A DNA stretch of 64,000 bases from Gammaproteobacteria bacterium (GCA_028293765.1 JAQGOG010000089.1:91095-155094); one strand, 5' to 3'. Positions 52,706-62,384 are shown, counted from the first letter of the stretch. Numbers and translations: made by a program. Notes: generated from the sequence alone by a model not told the origin.

Positions 52706-52826
52706 CGGGTCGACGGCGAGCAGGCAATGCCTGCGCAACAGGGTGCGACGCCTGCGTCGCACGGGGTGGCCCGCGAGGGACACCACCGGATCGACGGTGA
52801 GCAGGCAATGTCTGCGCAACAGGAGA
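52706..52826. repeat. REP-like palindromic repeat, copy 2, with flanking 33-bp direct repeats
   Basis: Two 33-bp direct repeats at 52710-52742 and 52791-52823 agree at 31 of 33 positions; each contains GAGCAGGCAATG and ends CTGCGCAACAGG. Between them lies GTGCGACGCCTGCGTCGCAC (52744-52763), a near-perfect dyad, and a weaker hairpin. Parts match copy 1 at 1.85-2.0 kb. The end supplies AGGAG for the next gene. Confidence 0.75.
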
Positions 52827-52831
52827 TCGCA

Positions 52832-53113
52832 ATGAATGTCCCCCAACCGAGCCTCTCGCCGGCCACGCCGGACCTCGGTAGCCGCGTGCTCTACATGGTT
52901 CTCTTCGCAGTGGTGTTCTGGCTGCTGTGCTGGACGCTGGCGGTCACTGCCATCGTGCAACTCGTCCTGCGTCTGCTCAACGGGCGTCCGAATCCGGATC
53001 TCACCCGCTTCGGCGCGTCCCTGGCGCGCTATGCGCGCCAGGTCATCGAATTTCTGACATTTGTCACCGAGACGACCCCGTTTCCGTTCGCTACGTGGCC
53101 AGTGGAAGGTTGA
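52832..53113 (+). CDS. DUF4389 family membrane protein
   Basis: A 93-residue protein with one or two hydrophobic segments (VLYMVLFAVVFWLLCWTLAV ... AIVQLVLRLL), then LNGRPNPDLTRFGASLARYA and RQVIEFLTFVTETTPFPFA, the DUF4389 signature. Function is unknown. ATG 52832 lies eight bases after the AGGAG that ends the repeat; a much longer frame upstream is rejected because it runs through the repeat and the previous gene. Confidence 0.83.
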   Translation: MNVPQPSLSPATPDLGSRVLYMVLFAVVFWLLCWTLAVTAIVQLVLRLLNGRPNPDLTRFGASLARYARQVIEFLTFVTETTPFPFATWPVEG

Positions 53114-53209
53114 ATGCCTTGAATCGTGCGCCGAAGTCGTAAGTTCGGCCGGACATTCCCGCGTCCCGCCGTGGTATGGTTGCGCGCCTAGCGAAAGCGG
53201 AAAGGTCCG

Positions 53210-54472
53210 ATGCCTCCCGATACAGACAAACGGATGTTGTTGGAACAGTTGCGGATCGATCCCACGCAGCGGGACGAACATTCCGGCTCCCGGCGCGGCT
53301 TGTGGCTCGCCGCGGCTGTCGTCGTTCTGCTGATCGCTGCGGGCGGCGCGCTGTTCGTACTTCGGGGGCAACGATTCGAGGTCGAAGCGGCGGTTGCCGC
53401 GGCTCCATCGGCTGCCGCCGGCCCCACAGCAATCCTGCAAGCCACCGGCTACGTGACCGCGCGCCGTCAGGCGACGGTATCCGCGCAGATCACCGGCACC
53501 CTCACCCAAGTGTTGATCGAGGAGGGCGAGCACGTCAAAGTCGGCCAGGTACTCGCAAGACTCGACGACACCGCGCAGCGGGCGTCGCTCGCGCAGAGTG
53601 CGGCGCAAGTCCAGGCGGCGCAGGCGTTACTCGTGCAGTTCCAGGCCCAACTCGAGCAGGGACGCCGCGACCTGAAGCGCAGTCAGGACCTGATCGAGCG
53701 GCAACTCGTGTCGCAGCAGGCGCTCGAAACCGCGCGTACGCAGGTGGAGACTCTGGATGCGCAGGTCGCGTCCCAACGCAAACAGGTCGAGCTATCGCAG
53801 GCGGCTGCTCGCGGTGCGCAAGTGCAACTCGACTACACGACGGTGCGGGCTCCGTTCACGGGAGTGGTCATTGCGAAGGCCGCGCAGGCGGGCGAGATCA
53901 TCTCGCCGATTTCCGCCGGCGGCGGCTTTACGCGCACCGGCGTCGGCACGATCGTCGACATGGACTCGTTGGAAATCGAAGTCGACGTCAACGAGGCGTA
54001 TATCAACCGAGTGCAGTCGGATCAGCCGGCGCAGGCCGTTCTCGACGCTTATCCCGAATTGACCATCCCGGCGCACGTGATAGCGATCGTGCCAACCGCG
54101 GATCGCAGCAAGGCGACCGTTAAAGTTCGCATCGCAATCGACCAGAAGGACCCGCGCATCCTGCCTGACATGGGTGTGCGCGTCTCCTTCCTCGAGCAGA
54201 CCGCAAAAAAGAACGGCTCGGTGTCCGGTCCAGAAGAGCCGGCAGCCGCTCCAAAGGGATTGCTCGTACCCGCGGGGGCGATAGTCGAGCGTAATGGAAA
54301 AAGCGTCGTGTTTACCATTGACGGCGAGCACGCTCGCGCGGCGACGGTGACGGCGGGGCAGGCGTATGGGGATCTGCGCGCCGTTGATGGGATCGTAAAC
54401 GGAGTGCGCGTAATACGGGCACCGCCGGCTGAAATGACGGATGGCGCGCGCGTAGTCGTTAAAAAACAGTGA
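53210..54472 (+). CDS. MacA/HlyD-type periplasmic adaptor
   Basis: A 420-residue adaptor linking the following ABC system to the outer membrane or periplasm. One membrane anchor at about residues 27-47 is followed by a biotinyl-lipoyl half (QATVSAQITGTLTQVLIEEG), a coiled-coil hairpin rich in Gln/Ala (about 100-200), the second half (LDYTTVRAPFTGVVIAKAAQ) and a beta-barrel region (VRVSFLEQTAKKN). It heads the operon; the ATPase starts 10 bases after it. Confidence 0.88.
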   Translation: MPPDTDKRMLLEQLRIDPTQRDEHSGSRRGLWLAAAVVVLLIAAGGALFVLRGQRFEVEAAVAAAPSAAAGPTAILQATGYVTARRQATVSAQITGTLTQVLIEEGEHVKVGQVLARLDDTAQRASLAQSAAQVQAAQALLVQFQAQLEQGRRDLKRSQDLIERQLVSQQALETARTQVETLDAQVASQRKQVELSQAAARGAQVQLDYTTVRAPFTGVVIAKAAQAGEIISPISAGGGFTRTGVGTIVDMDSLEIEVDVNEAYINRVQSDQPAQAVLDAYPELTIPAHVIAIVPTADRSKATVKVRIAIDQKDPRILPDMGVRVSFLEQTAKKNGSVSGPEEPAAAPKGLLVPAGAIVERNGKSVVFTIDGEHARAATVTAGQAYGDLRAVDGIVNGVRVIRAPPAEMTDGARVVVKKQ

Positions 54473-54482
54473 GGGGTCTGAC

Positions 54483-55178
54483 GTGGGCGTACTCGTCGAA
54501 ATTCGCAAGCTGAGCAAAGTCTACGAGCGCGGCAAGGAGAGGCTCGAGGTCCTCCATCATGTCGACCTCGACATCGAACAGGGGGACTTCCTCGCCCTCA
54601 TGGGGCCCTCCGGCTCGGGCAAGACGACCCTGCTGAATCTGATCGGCGGACTCGATTCGCCGACCGAAGGCAGCCTCACGGTGGCCGGCCAGCGGATCGA
54701 TAATCTGGGCGAGGGCGCGCTGGCGAAGTGGCGGGCCGGGCATGTCGGCTTCGTGTTTCAATTCTATAATCTGCTGCCGATGTTATCGGCGCGGAAGAAT
54801 GTCGAGTTGCCCCTGCTGTTGACCCGGCTCTCGGCGGCGCAGCGTAAGCGCAACGCCGGCGTGGCGCTCGACCTGGTCGGGCTCTCCGAGCGCTCTTCCC
54901 ATAAGCCCGGCGAGCTCTCCGGCGGGCAGCAGCAGCGCGTGGCGATCGCGCGCGCCATCGTGTCTGATCCGACACTGCTCGTGTGCGACGAGCCCACTGG
55001 GGATCTCGATCGAAACTCCGCGGAGGAGATCCTGAGACTCCTGCAGCAACTCAACCGCGATCACGGCAAGACCATCATCATGGTGACGCACGATCCGAAA
55101 GCAGCGGAGTACGCGCGGCACGTCCTGCATCTGGACAAGGGCACGCTCGTCGAGCAGCCCGAGGCTTTGCAGGTGTGA
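54483..55178 (+). CDS. MacB/LolD-type ABC transporter ATPase
   Basis: A 231-residue ATPase. Walker A is [12 protein letters not shown], the signature [16 protein letters not shown], and Walker [37 protein letters not shown] is the typical Q-loop of the LolD/MacB group. GTG 54483 is the start. It powers the two following FtsX-type permeases, probably as a mechanotransmission or efflux system rather than a classical importer. Confidence 0.92.
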   Translation: MGVLVEIRKLSKVYERGKERLEVLHHVDLDIEQGDFLALMGPSGSGKTTLLNLIGGLDSPTEGSLTVAGQRIDNLGEGALAKWRAGHVGFVFQFYNLLPMLSARKNVELPLLLTRLSAAQRKRNAGVALDLVGLSERSSHKPGELSGGQQQRVAIARAIVSDPTLLVCDEPTGDLDRNSAEEILRLLQQLNRDHGKTIIMVTHDPKAAEYARHVLHLDKGTLVEQPEALQV

Positions 55179-56338
55179 AGTATTTTCACCTGATCTGGTC
55201 AGCGCTGTTCCGGCGCAAGACCCGTACTGTCTTCACGCTGTTGTCGGTGCTCGCGGCTTTCCTGTTGTTCGGGCTGCTCGATTCCGTGCGTACGGCCTTT
55301 GCCAATGCCGGCGGCAGCGTCGCGGGAGTGGACCGTCTCATCACGGTCTCGAAGGTCAGTTTCACGATGGCGCTGCCAAAAAGCCTGCTGCCTCGCATCG
55401 AGGCGGTGCCGGGTATCGCGCAGGTCTCCTACGCGAACTGGTTCGGCGGCATTTATCAGGACCCGAAGAATTTTTTCCCGAACGAGGCCGTCGCGGAGAA
55501 CTTTCTCGATCTGTACCCGGAGTGGTCGCTTTCGGATGCGGAGCGCACCGCCTTCAAGGGGACCCGGACGGGCGCGGTGGTCGGCGCGACCCTCGCCCGC
55601 AAATTCAACTGGAAGCTGGGCGACAAGATCCCGCTGCAGGCGACCATTTTCCCGCAGAAGGACGGCTCCAACACCTGGACCTTCGATCTCGTTGGCATCT
55701 TTCACGCGAAAGACCCGAAGCTGGAAGGCCAGGAGAACGTGCTGTTCTTCAACTGGAGCTACTTCGACGAGGCCAGCCGGTTTCGCAACGGCAGCGTCGG
55801 CTGGTACGCCACGAAGCTCAGCGATCGCGGCCGGGCCGACCAGGTGGCGCAGGCCATCGACAGGCTGTCGGCGGACTCCGACCATGAGACCAAGACCCAG
55901 AGCGAGCAGGCCTTCACCGCGGCCCTGGTCAGCCAGTTTGCCGACATAGGGCTGATAGTCGGCGCTATCATGGGGGCTGTTTTCTTTACACTGGTGCTCC
56001 TGACCGGCAACACGATGGCACAGGCAGTGCGTGAGCGCGTCCCGGAGTTGGCGGTTCTGAAGACGATCGGCTTCTCCAACAAAAGCGTGCTGGGCCTGGT
56101 GCTCAGCGAGTCCGTGTTGTTGCTCGTGCTTGGCGGCGTCATTGGCCTCGCTGTCGCCGGAGTGGTCGTGGGTATCGTACGAGTAAAGCTCGGCGCCACG
56201 GTCCCGCTGGCTCGCGTCGGCGGACCCATCTGGCTGCGGGGACTCGCGCTGATGGTCGTTATCGGATTCATCGTCGGCGTTCTGCCAGCGATACGCGGCA
56301 TGCGTCTGCGTATCGTCGACGCGCTGTCGGGTCGCTAG
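55175..56338 (+). CDS. FtsX/MacB-like ABC permease, first
   Basis: A 387-residue permease. An N-terminal transmembrane helix (TRTVFTLLSVLAAFLLFGLL) precedes a periplasmic MacB-type domain (about 45-255), then three C-terminal helices (IGLIVGAIMGAVFFTLVLLT and onward). ERVPELAVLKTIGFSNKSVL is the FtsX coupling region. GTG 55175 overlaps the ATPase stop by four bases. Confidence 0.9.
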   Translation: MKYFHLIWSALFRRKTRTVFTLLSVLAAFLLFGLLDSVRTAFANAGGSVAGVDRLITVSKVSFTMALPKSLLPRIEAVPGIAQVSYANWFGGIYQDPKNFFPNEAVAENFLDLYPEWSLSDAERTAFKGTRTGAVVGATLARKFNWKLGDKIPLQATIFPQKDGSNTWTFDLVGIFHAKDPKLEGQENVLFFNWSYFDEASRFRNGSVGWYATKLSDRGRADQVAQAIDRLSADSDHETKTQSEQAFTAALVSQFADIGLIVGAIMGAVFFTLVLLTGNTMAQAVRERVPELAVLKTIGFSNKSVLGLVLSESVLLLVLGGVIGLAVAGVVVGIVRVKLGATVPLARVGGPIWLRGLALMVVIGFIVGVLPAIRGMRLRIVDALSGR

Positions 56339-56362
56339 GAAAGCCGGGAAGGGTGAACTGAC

Positions 56363-57685
56363 GTGAGCGGCATACTGCGAAGACTGGGCTCCGGAGTAGT
56401 GATGGCGGTTGCGGTGGTCGTGCCGATCGTGCTGCTGACCGCCTCGCCCTGGTGGTTGCTGCTCGCGCTGGTGGGGGTGCTTGCCGCCTGGATGGCGTTT
56501 ACGCGTATCGGTCGTCAGTCATGGTCGGTCACGCAAGTCGGTATTGCCACCATCCCGCAGAGGCTGGGTTCGTCTTCTGTGGTAGTCGTGGGAATCGCTG
56601 GTGTCGTCGGAGTTCTGGTGGCGTTGCTGGCCATGGGCGCGGGATTCGCAGCAACGTTGCAGGAGACCGGTACGGACGATACCGTCATCGTCATGCGCGC
56701 GGGCGCGCAGACCGAAATCAACTCGGTAGTCGATCACGACACGGCGGTTCTCGTCACACAGGCGCCGCAGGTATTGAAAAATGCTCAGGGCCGGCCCATC
56801 GCTTCCCCGGAGTTGGTCGTCGTCGCGGCACTCGCGAAGAAGAGCACCGGTCTGGATGCCAACGTGGAAGTCCGTGGTGTCGGCGAGCGTGCCTGGGACC
56901 TGCGGCCCAACCTCAAGATCATCGCGGGGCGCAAGTTTAAGCCGGGACTGCGCGAGTTGCTTGTCGGCAAAGGGGCGGTCGGGCAGTTCAAGGACCTCGA
57001 TGTAGGTTCGACGCTCAAGCTGAATGGCCAGGTATGGACGATCGTGGGCGCATTTGACTCGGGCGACGCACACAACTCGGAGCTCTGGGGCGACACTGAC
57101 GTGGTGGGCTCCACGTACCGCCGGGGAAGCAGCACCACATCGATCATCCTACGACTGACGGAGGCGGGCGCGTTCGACGCGCTCAAAGCGACGCTCGCGA
57201 GCGATCCCAGGATCAAGGTCGACGTGAGCACGACGCGCGATTACTACAACAAGCAGTCGGAGAATCTGGCACAGATTATCCGGGTGCTGGGCACGACGGT
57301 GGGTACGATCATGGCCATCGGCGCGATCTTCGGAGCGCTGAATACGATGTATGCCGCGGTTGCGGCCCGTGCCAGAGAGATCGCAACCTTGCGCGCCATT
57401 GGATTTCGCGGCCTGCCGGTCATCGTCTCGGTGCTCTTGGAGACGATGCTGCTCGCCATTCTGGGAGGGGCGCTGGGCGCAGCGCTCGCCTGGGCGATCT
57501 TCGACAACTACACCGCCTCGACTCTCGGCGCGAACTTCAGTCAGGTCGTCTTCGCGTTCAATGTCTCACCGGCGCTGCTGTGGAGCGGGCTCAAATGGGC
57601 GCTGGCGATCGGCTTTATCGGTGGCTTGTTTCCGGCGGTCAGGGCTGCGCGTCTGCCGGTGACGGTGGGGCTGCGCGAGCTGTAG
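56363..57685 (+). CDS. FtsX/MacB-like ABC permease, second
   Basis: A 440-residue permease related to the preceding one. It has two N-terminal hydrophobic segments before the usual SVVVVGIAGVVGVLVALLAM helix, then a periplasmic domain, and ends with three helices. ARAREIATLRAIGFRGLPVI is the FtsX coupling motif. Two distinct permeases with one ATPase suggest a heterodimeric transporter. Confidence 0.88.
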   Translation: MSGILRRLGSGVVMAVAVVVPIVLLTASPWWLLLALVGVLAAWMAFTRIGRQSWSVTQVGIATIPQRLGSSSVVVVGIAGVVGVLVALLAMGAGFAATLQETGTDDTVIVMRAGAQTEINSVVDHDTAVLVTQAPQVLKNAQGRPIASPELVVVAALAKKSTGLDANVEVRGVGERAWDLRPNLKIIAGRKFKPGLRELLVGKGAVGQFKDLDVGSTLKLNGQVWTIVGAFDSGDAHNSELWGDTDVVGSTYRRGSSTTSIILRLTEAGAFDALKATLASDPRIKVDVSTTRDYYNKQSENLAQIIRVLGTTVGTIMAIGAIFGALNTMYAAVAARAREIATLRAIGFRGLPVIVSVLLETMLLAILGGALGAALAWAIFDNYTASTLGANFSQVVFAFNVSPALLWSGLKWALAIGFIGGLFPAVRAARLPVTVGLREL

Positions 57686-57757
57686 ATCACTCGCCACCGA
57701 GGCTGCGGTACCGCAAGCTGCGACGAAGGGAATGACGCCGTGGGAGGTCGCTGCCGA

Positions 57758-58777
57758 CTACCGCTGCAAATCTCCGAGCGCCGCGCAAAGGGCCACAACG
57801 TCTTCTTCGCGCTGGTCCCACGAGACCACGAAGCGAGTTTCGCCGGTGCTGTCCGCACCCCAGTCGTAGAATTCGAATCCCGCTTGCCGTAACCTCTGTT
57901 TGCGCGCCGTGCCGAGCCCGAGAAAGAGCTCATTCGCCTCGACGGGATGCATGAGGAAAGGGCCGGCCGCGTGCGCGATTTTCTGCGCGAATGAATTCGA
58001 ACGCTCCGCGTTGCGTCGCCAGAGGTTCGATTCAACATAAGCCAGCAGTTGCGCGGCGACGTAACGCGATTTCGACAGCAGATGTCCGGACTGCTTGCGC
58101 CGGAGCTCGAAGTCGCGCACCAGGGCGTGATCGAAGAACACGACGGCCTCGGCGGCGAGCGCACCGTTCTTCGTCGCTCCGAATGACAAAACGTCCACAC
58201 CAGCGCGCCAGGTGACATCTCCGGGATGGCAACCGAGAAACGTAACGGCGTTGGCGAATCTCGCGCCGTCCATCTGCACCTTCAGGTCATGGTCGTGCGC
58301 GAGCTTGCACAAAGCACTCAGTTCCTCCGGGCGATACACGGTGCCCAACTCGGTTGCCTGGGACAGTGCCAATGCCTTCGGCTGGAGGGTGTGTACCGTA
58401 ACCGGATGCGCCTCGAGAGCGGCGGAAAGTGCGCCGTGCGTGACCTTGCCGTGCTCGCTCGGGAGCAGGGTGAGCTGCGCCCCGCCGGAGAAGAATCCCG
58501 GCGCCCCGCACTCATCGTTTGCGATGTGCGCTTCCACGTCAGCGAAGATGAGACCGTAGGAGGGGCTTATGGTTGCAAGGCTCAGTGAGTTGGCAGCCGT
58601 GCCCGTGGCGACCGCGAAGGCTCGTACCTCAGTACCGAAGTAGGTGCTGAAGCACTCATCGAGACGTTTGGTCCAAGGGTCGTTGCCGTAGGCTGTCACG
58701 AGCCCGTGGTTCGCCTCCTGGATGGCAGTCAGGATCTCGGGAGATGCCGTACCCGTGTTGTCGCTGAAGAAACGCAC
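57758..58777 (-). CDS. ltaE: low-specificity L-threonine aldolase-like PLP enzyme
   Basis: A 339-residue fold-type-I PLP enzyme cleaving L-threonine or related beta-hydroxy amino acids to glycine and an aldehyde. It starts FFSDNTGTASPEILTAI, contains VATGTAANSLSLAT and LKVQMDGARFANA, and the PLP Lys is in DVLSFGATKNGALAAEAVVF. It is convergent with the permease operon and upstream of no obvious partner. Amino-acid specificity (L- or L-allo-threonine, serine) is not readable. Confidence 0.88.
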   Translation of the reverse strand: MRFFSDNTGTASPEILTAIQEANHGLVTAYGNDPWTKRLDECFSTYFGTEVRAFAVATGTAANSLSLATISPSYGLIFADVEAHIANDECGAPGFFSGGAQLTLLPSEHGKVTHGALSAALEAHPVTVHTLQPKALALSQATELGTVYRPEELSALCKLAHDHDLKVQMDGARFANAVTFLGCHPGDVTWRAGVDVLSFGATKNGALAAEAVVFFDHALVRDFELRRKQSGHLLSKSRYVAAQLLAYVESNLWRRNAERSNSFAQKIAHAAGPFLMHPVEANELFLGLGTARKQRLRQAGFEFYDWGADSTGETRFVVSWDQREEDVVALCAALGDLQR

Positions 58778-58786
58778 AAGGACTCC

Positions 58787-59794
58787 TTACTCGATGCGCC
58801 AGCGGAACGACCAGGCGCCGAAAGCCAGAAAAATGAGAGCGGTTGCCCCGAGATACAACAGGTTCGGCGCGATCTGCGCGATCCCGGCTCCGTCCAGCAT
58901 GACGGCGCGCGCGCCTTCGAGCAGGTGGGTGAGGGGGAAGACGTGGGCAACCCACTGCACCCAGCGCGGCGAGCCTTCGAGGGAGAACCAGATTCCGGAG
59001 ACGAGCATCATTGGCCACGTCAGGAGGTTGAGCAGGCCGCCGACGAGTTCCTCGCTGGACACCCGGGCCGCGATCGTAAGACCCAGGGCGATCATCGACA
59101 GCGCACCCAGCAGCGCCAGCAGGCCGACCAGCATCAGACTGCCGACCGAATGGAAGTGGATGACCGCGCCGATGCCGATATAGAGCACACCGGTGACGAA
59201 CACGATGAGGCACAAGCGCGACAGCACCTGCGCGGTCAGAAACTCGAAAGCGGTGAGCGGGGTCGCGTGCAGGCGCTTCAGGAATCCGGTCTTGCGGTAG
59301 CGCAGGACGACATAGCCGACGCCGAACAGGCAGCTGAACATCATATTCATTCCCAGGATGCCGGGAAATAGCCAGTCCACGTAGCGCACGGCAGCGCCCG
59401 CTACCGGTTGCCTGCGGGCAGCGGGGTCGGCGGCGAGCAGCAGCTTCTCGACGATGTAACCCTTGGGCGCGTCCGTGTTGACCCAGTAACGCGCGCCGCC
59501 GCGCAGGTCGACGAGGAGATCGATCTGCTGGTGCGTGGCTTTGCGCAGGCCTTCGCTTTCGGTCGCGATGGGAACGAAGTCGACGTAGCGCTCCCGCAGG
59601 AAGGGATCCGACTGCCTGTCGATCTTCGCCGTCAGCACGCCCACCTTGAAGAGCGGCCGCTCCGGCCCGCCGAATACGAAACTCATGCCGACGACCACCA
59701 TGATCGGCAGCAGCAGCGTGAAAATCAGCGTCGCCCGGTCCCGCAGGAACTCGAGGTTGCGCGCATGCCAGATCGCGAGCAGGCGCTTCATCAT
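58787..59794 (-). CDS. ABC-2 type transporter permease
   Basis: A 335-residue membrane protein: one helix near the N-terminus (ATLIFTLLLPIMVVVGMSFV), a periplasmic loop of about 140 residues, then five helices with the ABC-2 signature region MLVSGIWFSLEGSPRWVQWV. It forms an exporter with the ATPase that overlaps its start by four bases. Substrate unknown. Confidence 0.88.
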   Translation of the reverse strand: MMKRLLAIWHARNLEFLRDRATLIFTLLLPIMVVVGMSFVFGGPERPLFKVGVLTAKIDRQSDPFLRERYVDFVPIATESEGLRKATHQQIDLLVDLRGGARYWVNTDAPKGYIVEKLLLAADPAARRQPVAGAAVRYVDWLFPGILGMNMMFSCLFGVGYVVLRYRKTGFLKRLHATPLTAFEFLTAQVLSRLCLIVFVTGVLYIGIGAVIHFHSVGSLMLVGLLALLGALSMIALGLTIAARVSSEELVGGLLNLLTWPMMLVSGIWFSLEGSPRWVQWVAHVFPLTHLLEGARAVMLDGAGIAQIAPNLLYLGATALIFLAFGAWSFRWRIE

Positions 59795-60678
59795 GTCCGC
59801 AGGTCTTTGCCCGTGAGCTCGAGGAAGAGGTCTTCGAGATTCGGCGGACGAATGCGCAGATTCCGCAAGGGCACCTGCGCGTCCATCAGGCAGCGCAAGG
59901 TCGTGTCCAGATCCTGCGTCGCGATCTCAACACGATCGCTGGAGTCGATGATCTTGAGCGCCAGGTGTCGCGCGCCTGCGGGAAAGTCCGCCCGCGGCAG
60001 CTCGAGCAGCACTTCCTCGAAATGCTCCTGCAGGAGCCGGCGCGGTCCGCCCTGGGCAATGATCCGGCCCCGGTCCATGATCGCGATCTCGTCGCACAGC
60101 AGCTCGGCCTCGTCCATGTAGTGCGTCGTCAGGATGATGGTCTTGTTGCGGGCCTTGATGGACTGGATGAGCTCCCAGAAGTTGCGCCGTGCCTGCGGAT
60201 CGAGTCCTGTCGTGGGCTCGTCCAGGAACAGCACGGCGGGATCGTTCACGAGCGCGATCGCCAGCAGCAGGCGCTGCTGCTGGCCGCCGGAAAGCTTGCG
60301 GTTGTCACGTGTAGCCAGCTTCTCGAGAGCGCAGAGCCGGATGACCTCGTCGACATCCAGTCCGCGATCGTAGAGGCCGCGGAAGAGGGTGAGGCTTTGC
60401 CGGACGGTGAGGAAGTCCTGCAGAGCCGTCTTCTGGAACAGAATGCCCGCTTCCTCGCGGAAGCGCGGACCGAGAAGCTCGCCGCGATAGCGGACCTCGC
60501 CGGAGCTCGACGTGAGAATGCCTTCCATGATCTCAATCGTCGTCGTCTTGCCCGCGCCGTTCGGGCCCAGCAGGCCGAAGCAGATGCCCTCGGAGACGCT
60601 GAACGAAACCCCATCCACGGCGGTGACGGAGGGGTATTGTTTAACGAGATTGCGGACTTCGAGAATCGGGTCGCTCAC
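59791..60678 (-). CDS. ABC-2 exporter ATP-binding protein
   Basis: A 295-residue ATPase with Walker A GPNGAGKTTTIEIME, signature [17 protein letters not shown] and Walker B VLFLDEPTTGLDPQ. The C-terminal 70 residues form a DUF4162-type extension. It is the first gene of the two-gene exporter and overlaps the permease. Such pairs often export drugs, lipids or polysaccharides. Confidence 0.9.
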   Translation of the reverse strand: MSDPILEVRNLVKQYPSVTAVDGVSFSVSEGICFGLLGPNGAGKTTTIEIMEGILTSSSGEVRYRGELLGPRFREEAGILFQKTALQDFLTVRQSLTLFRGLYDRGLDVDEVIRLCALEKLATRDNRKLSGGQQQRLLLAIALVNDPAVLFLDEPTTGLDPQARRNFWELIQSIKARNKTIILTTHYMDEAELLCDEIAIMDRGRIIAQGGPRRLLQEHFEEVLLELPRADFPAGARHLALKIIDSSDRVEIATQDLDTTLRCLMDAQVPLRNLRIRPPNLEDLFLELTGKDLRT

Positions 60679-60785
60679 GGGGCTGTCGGTCGGTCCTTGT
60701 GACTGGCGCGCGCGATCCTAGCGGATCGGCGCCGCTACGTCTGCTTAGGCGCCTGCGGGAGTGTCTGCGGCTGGTATCATGAGGT

Positions 60786-61541
60786 GTGAGCTTTTCGGAT
60801 ATGGTAACGCCACAGTTGCCGTTGTGGTCTGACAAAGACGCCGCCGAGGGGTGGGTCGTTCGAGAAAGTGCTCGCGCCCGCCGCCTCACCGTGCGCGTGT
60901 TCCATACAGGTCGCGTCGAAGTCGTGGTGCCGGCGAGAACGTCGCCGCGCGCGGTCGAACATTTTCTCGAGCGCCACCGCGATTGGATCGAGCGCAAACG
61001 GGACGAGGCGCGGCAGAAGGCAGTGCCGCTCGCGCCATTCCCGCCACCGCAGATCGATTTCGCGGCCTGCGAAGAAAGCTGGCGCGTGTATCTGGCCGGC
61101 GGCGAGGGCCGGGTGAACGTGAGCGCCATCGGTCCCGACCTGCTGGCGTTGGGCGGAGACGCCCGGAACAGGCCTGCCGTGCGCAAGCTGCTGCGGCGGT
61201 GGTTGACCGAGCGGGCGCGCGACGTCCTCACTCCTGCGCTGGATCAATGTGCCCGCGAGCTGGGTTTCGGCTACCAGCGCATTCTCATCAGGCGGCAGCG
61301 CACCCGCTGGGGGAGCTGCTCGACTCGCGGGACCATCAGCCTCAACTGCTGCTTGCTGTTTCAGCGTCCGCCAGTCGTGCGCTACCTGCTGATCCACGAG
61401 CTGGTGCATACCCTGCACATGAACCACTCGCGCCGGTTCTGGCAGCGTGTCGCCCGGCACTGTCCCGAATACGAGAGCCTCGATCGGGAATTACTGGACG
61501 GCTGGCGACGTGTACCATCATGGGTGTTTGGCGATGAGTAG
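60786..61541 (+). CDS. YgjP/SprT-like metallopeptidase
   Basis: A 251-residue protein with the zinc site HELVHTLHMNHSRRFW and a downstream glutamate in HCPEYESL. RRQRTRWGSCSTRGTISLNC is the conserved stretch before it. The N-terminal ESARARRLTVRVFHTGRVEV matches YgjP. The start is GTG 60786; the ATG at 60801 is possible. It precedes the dioxygenase gene without a gap. Confidence 0.85.
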   Translation: MSFSDMVTPQLPLWSDKDAAEGWVVRESARARRLTVRVFHTGRVEVVVPARTSPRAVEHFLERHRDWIERKRDEARQKAVPLAPFPPPQIDFAACEESWRVYLAGGEGRVNVSAIGPDLLALGGDARNRPAVRKLLRRWLTERARDVLTPALDQCARELGFGYQRILIRRQRTRWGSCSTRGTISLNCCLLFQRPPVVRYLLIHELVHTLHMNHSRRFWQRVARHCPEYESLDRELLDGWRRVPSWVFGDE

Positions 61542-61547
61542 GTGGTT

Positions 61548-62384
61548 ATGACTGAGCGCATCGATCTCTCGGACGAACCCATCCACTGGGAGCTCGGCTC
61601 GTCGCTTTCGTATGGCGAGTACCTGCAGCTGGACAAGGTGCTCGATGCGCAGAAGCCGCTTTCCTACGAGCACGACGAGACGATGTTCATCATCGTCCAC
61701 CAGACGTCCGAGCTATGGATGCGCCTGATGCTGCACGAGCTGTCCGCGGCGCTCGCGTGCATCCGGCGTGACGACCTGGATCCCTCGTTCAAGATGTTCG
61801 GGCGCATTTCGCGCGTGCAGACGCAACTCATTTCGACCTGGGACGTGCTGTCCACGATGACACCGTTCGAGTACTCCGCGTTTCGCAATGCACTCGGGCG
61901 CTCCTCCGGCTTTCAGTCCTTCCAGTACCGGATGTTGGAATTCCTGCTCGGCAACAAGCACGCGGACATGCTTGCCGTGCACAAGCGCGATCCGAAAGCG
62001 TACGCAGCTCTCGAGCGCGCGCTCGAAGCGCCCTCGCTGTATGACGAAGTCCTGCGCCTGCTCAGCCGCCGCGGTTATGGCATTCCCGAGGATTACCTAT
62101 CGCGTGACTTCCGCGAGCCCTATCACGCGAGCAAGCAGGTCGCGGGCGCCTGGCTCGGCGTGTATCACAACGCGGAAAAAGACTGGGACCTCTATGAGCT
62201 TGCCGAGCGGCTGGTCGATCTCGATCACAACTTCCAGCTCTGGCGCTGCCACCATCTGAAGACCGTGGAGCGGATCATCGGCTACAAGCCGGGCACGGGT
62301 GGCACCGGCGGCGTGTCCTACCTGGCGAAGGCTCTCGAGCTCAAGTTCTTTCCGGAACTGTGGCAGATACGGACTTCGATGTAG
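61548..62384 (+). CDS. kynA: tryptophan 2,3-dioxygenase
   Basis: A 278-residue haem enzyme opening the tryptophan ring to N-formylkynurenine, the first step of the kynurenine pathway. LSYGEYLQLDKVLDAQKPLS, DETMFIIVHQTSELWMRLML, LGRSSGFQSFQYRMLEFLLG and the haem-His region WRCHHLKTVERIIGYKPGTG are all present. ATG 61548 follows the preceding stop closely. No kynurenine genes adjoin. Its 3' end overlaps msrQ tail-to-tail by 44 bases. Confidence 0.95.
   Translation: MTERIDLSDEPIHWELGSSLSYGEYLQLDKVLDAQKPLSYEHDETMFIIVHQTSELWMRLMLHELSAALACIRRDDLDPSFKMFGRISRVQTQLISTWDVLSTMTPFEYSAFRNALGRSSGFQSFQYRMLEFLLGNKHADMLAVHKRDPKAYAALERALEAPSLYDEVLRLLSRRGYGIPEDYLSRDFREPYHASKQVAGAWLGVYHNAEKDWDLYELAERLVDLDHNFQLWRCHHLKTVERIIGYKPGTGGTGGVSYLAKALELKFFPELWQIRTSM

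Noticed and set aside
53176..54123. A 315-codon plus-strand frame overlapping the HlyD-type adaptor
   Set aside because: Arg/Gly-rich shadow frame; the adaptor in the other frame has a membrane anchor and lipoyl halves.
57704..57715. Palindrome TGCGGTACCGCA between convergent genes as terminator
   Set aside because: The perfect palindrome leaves no loop and no T-run follows; too little to call.
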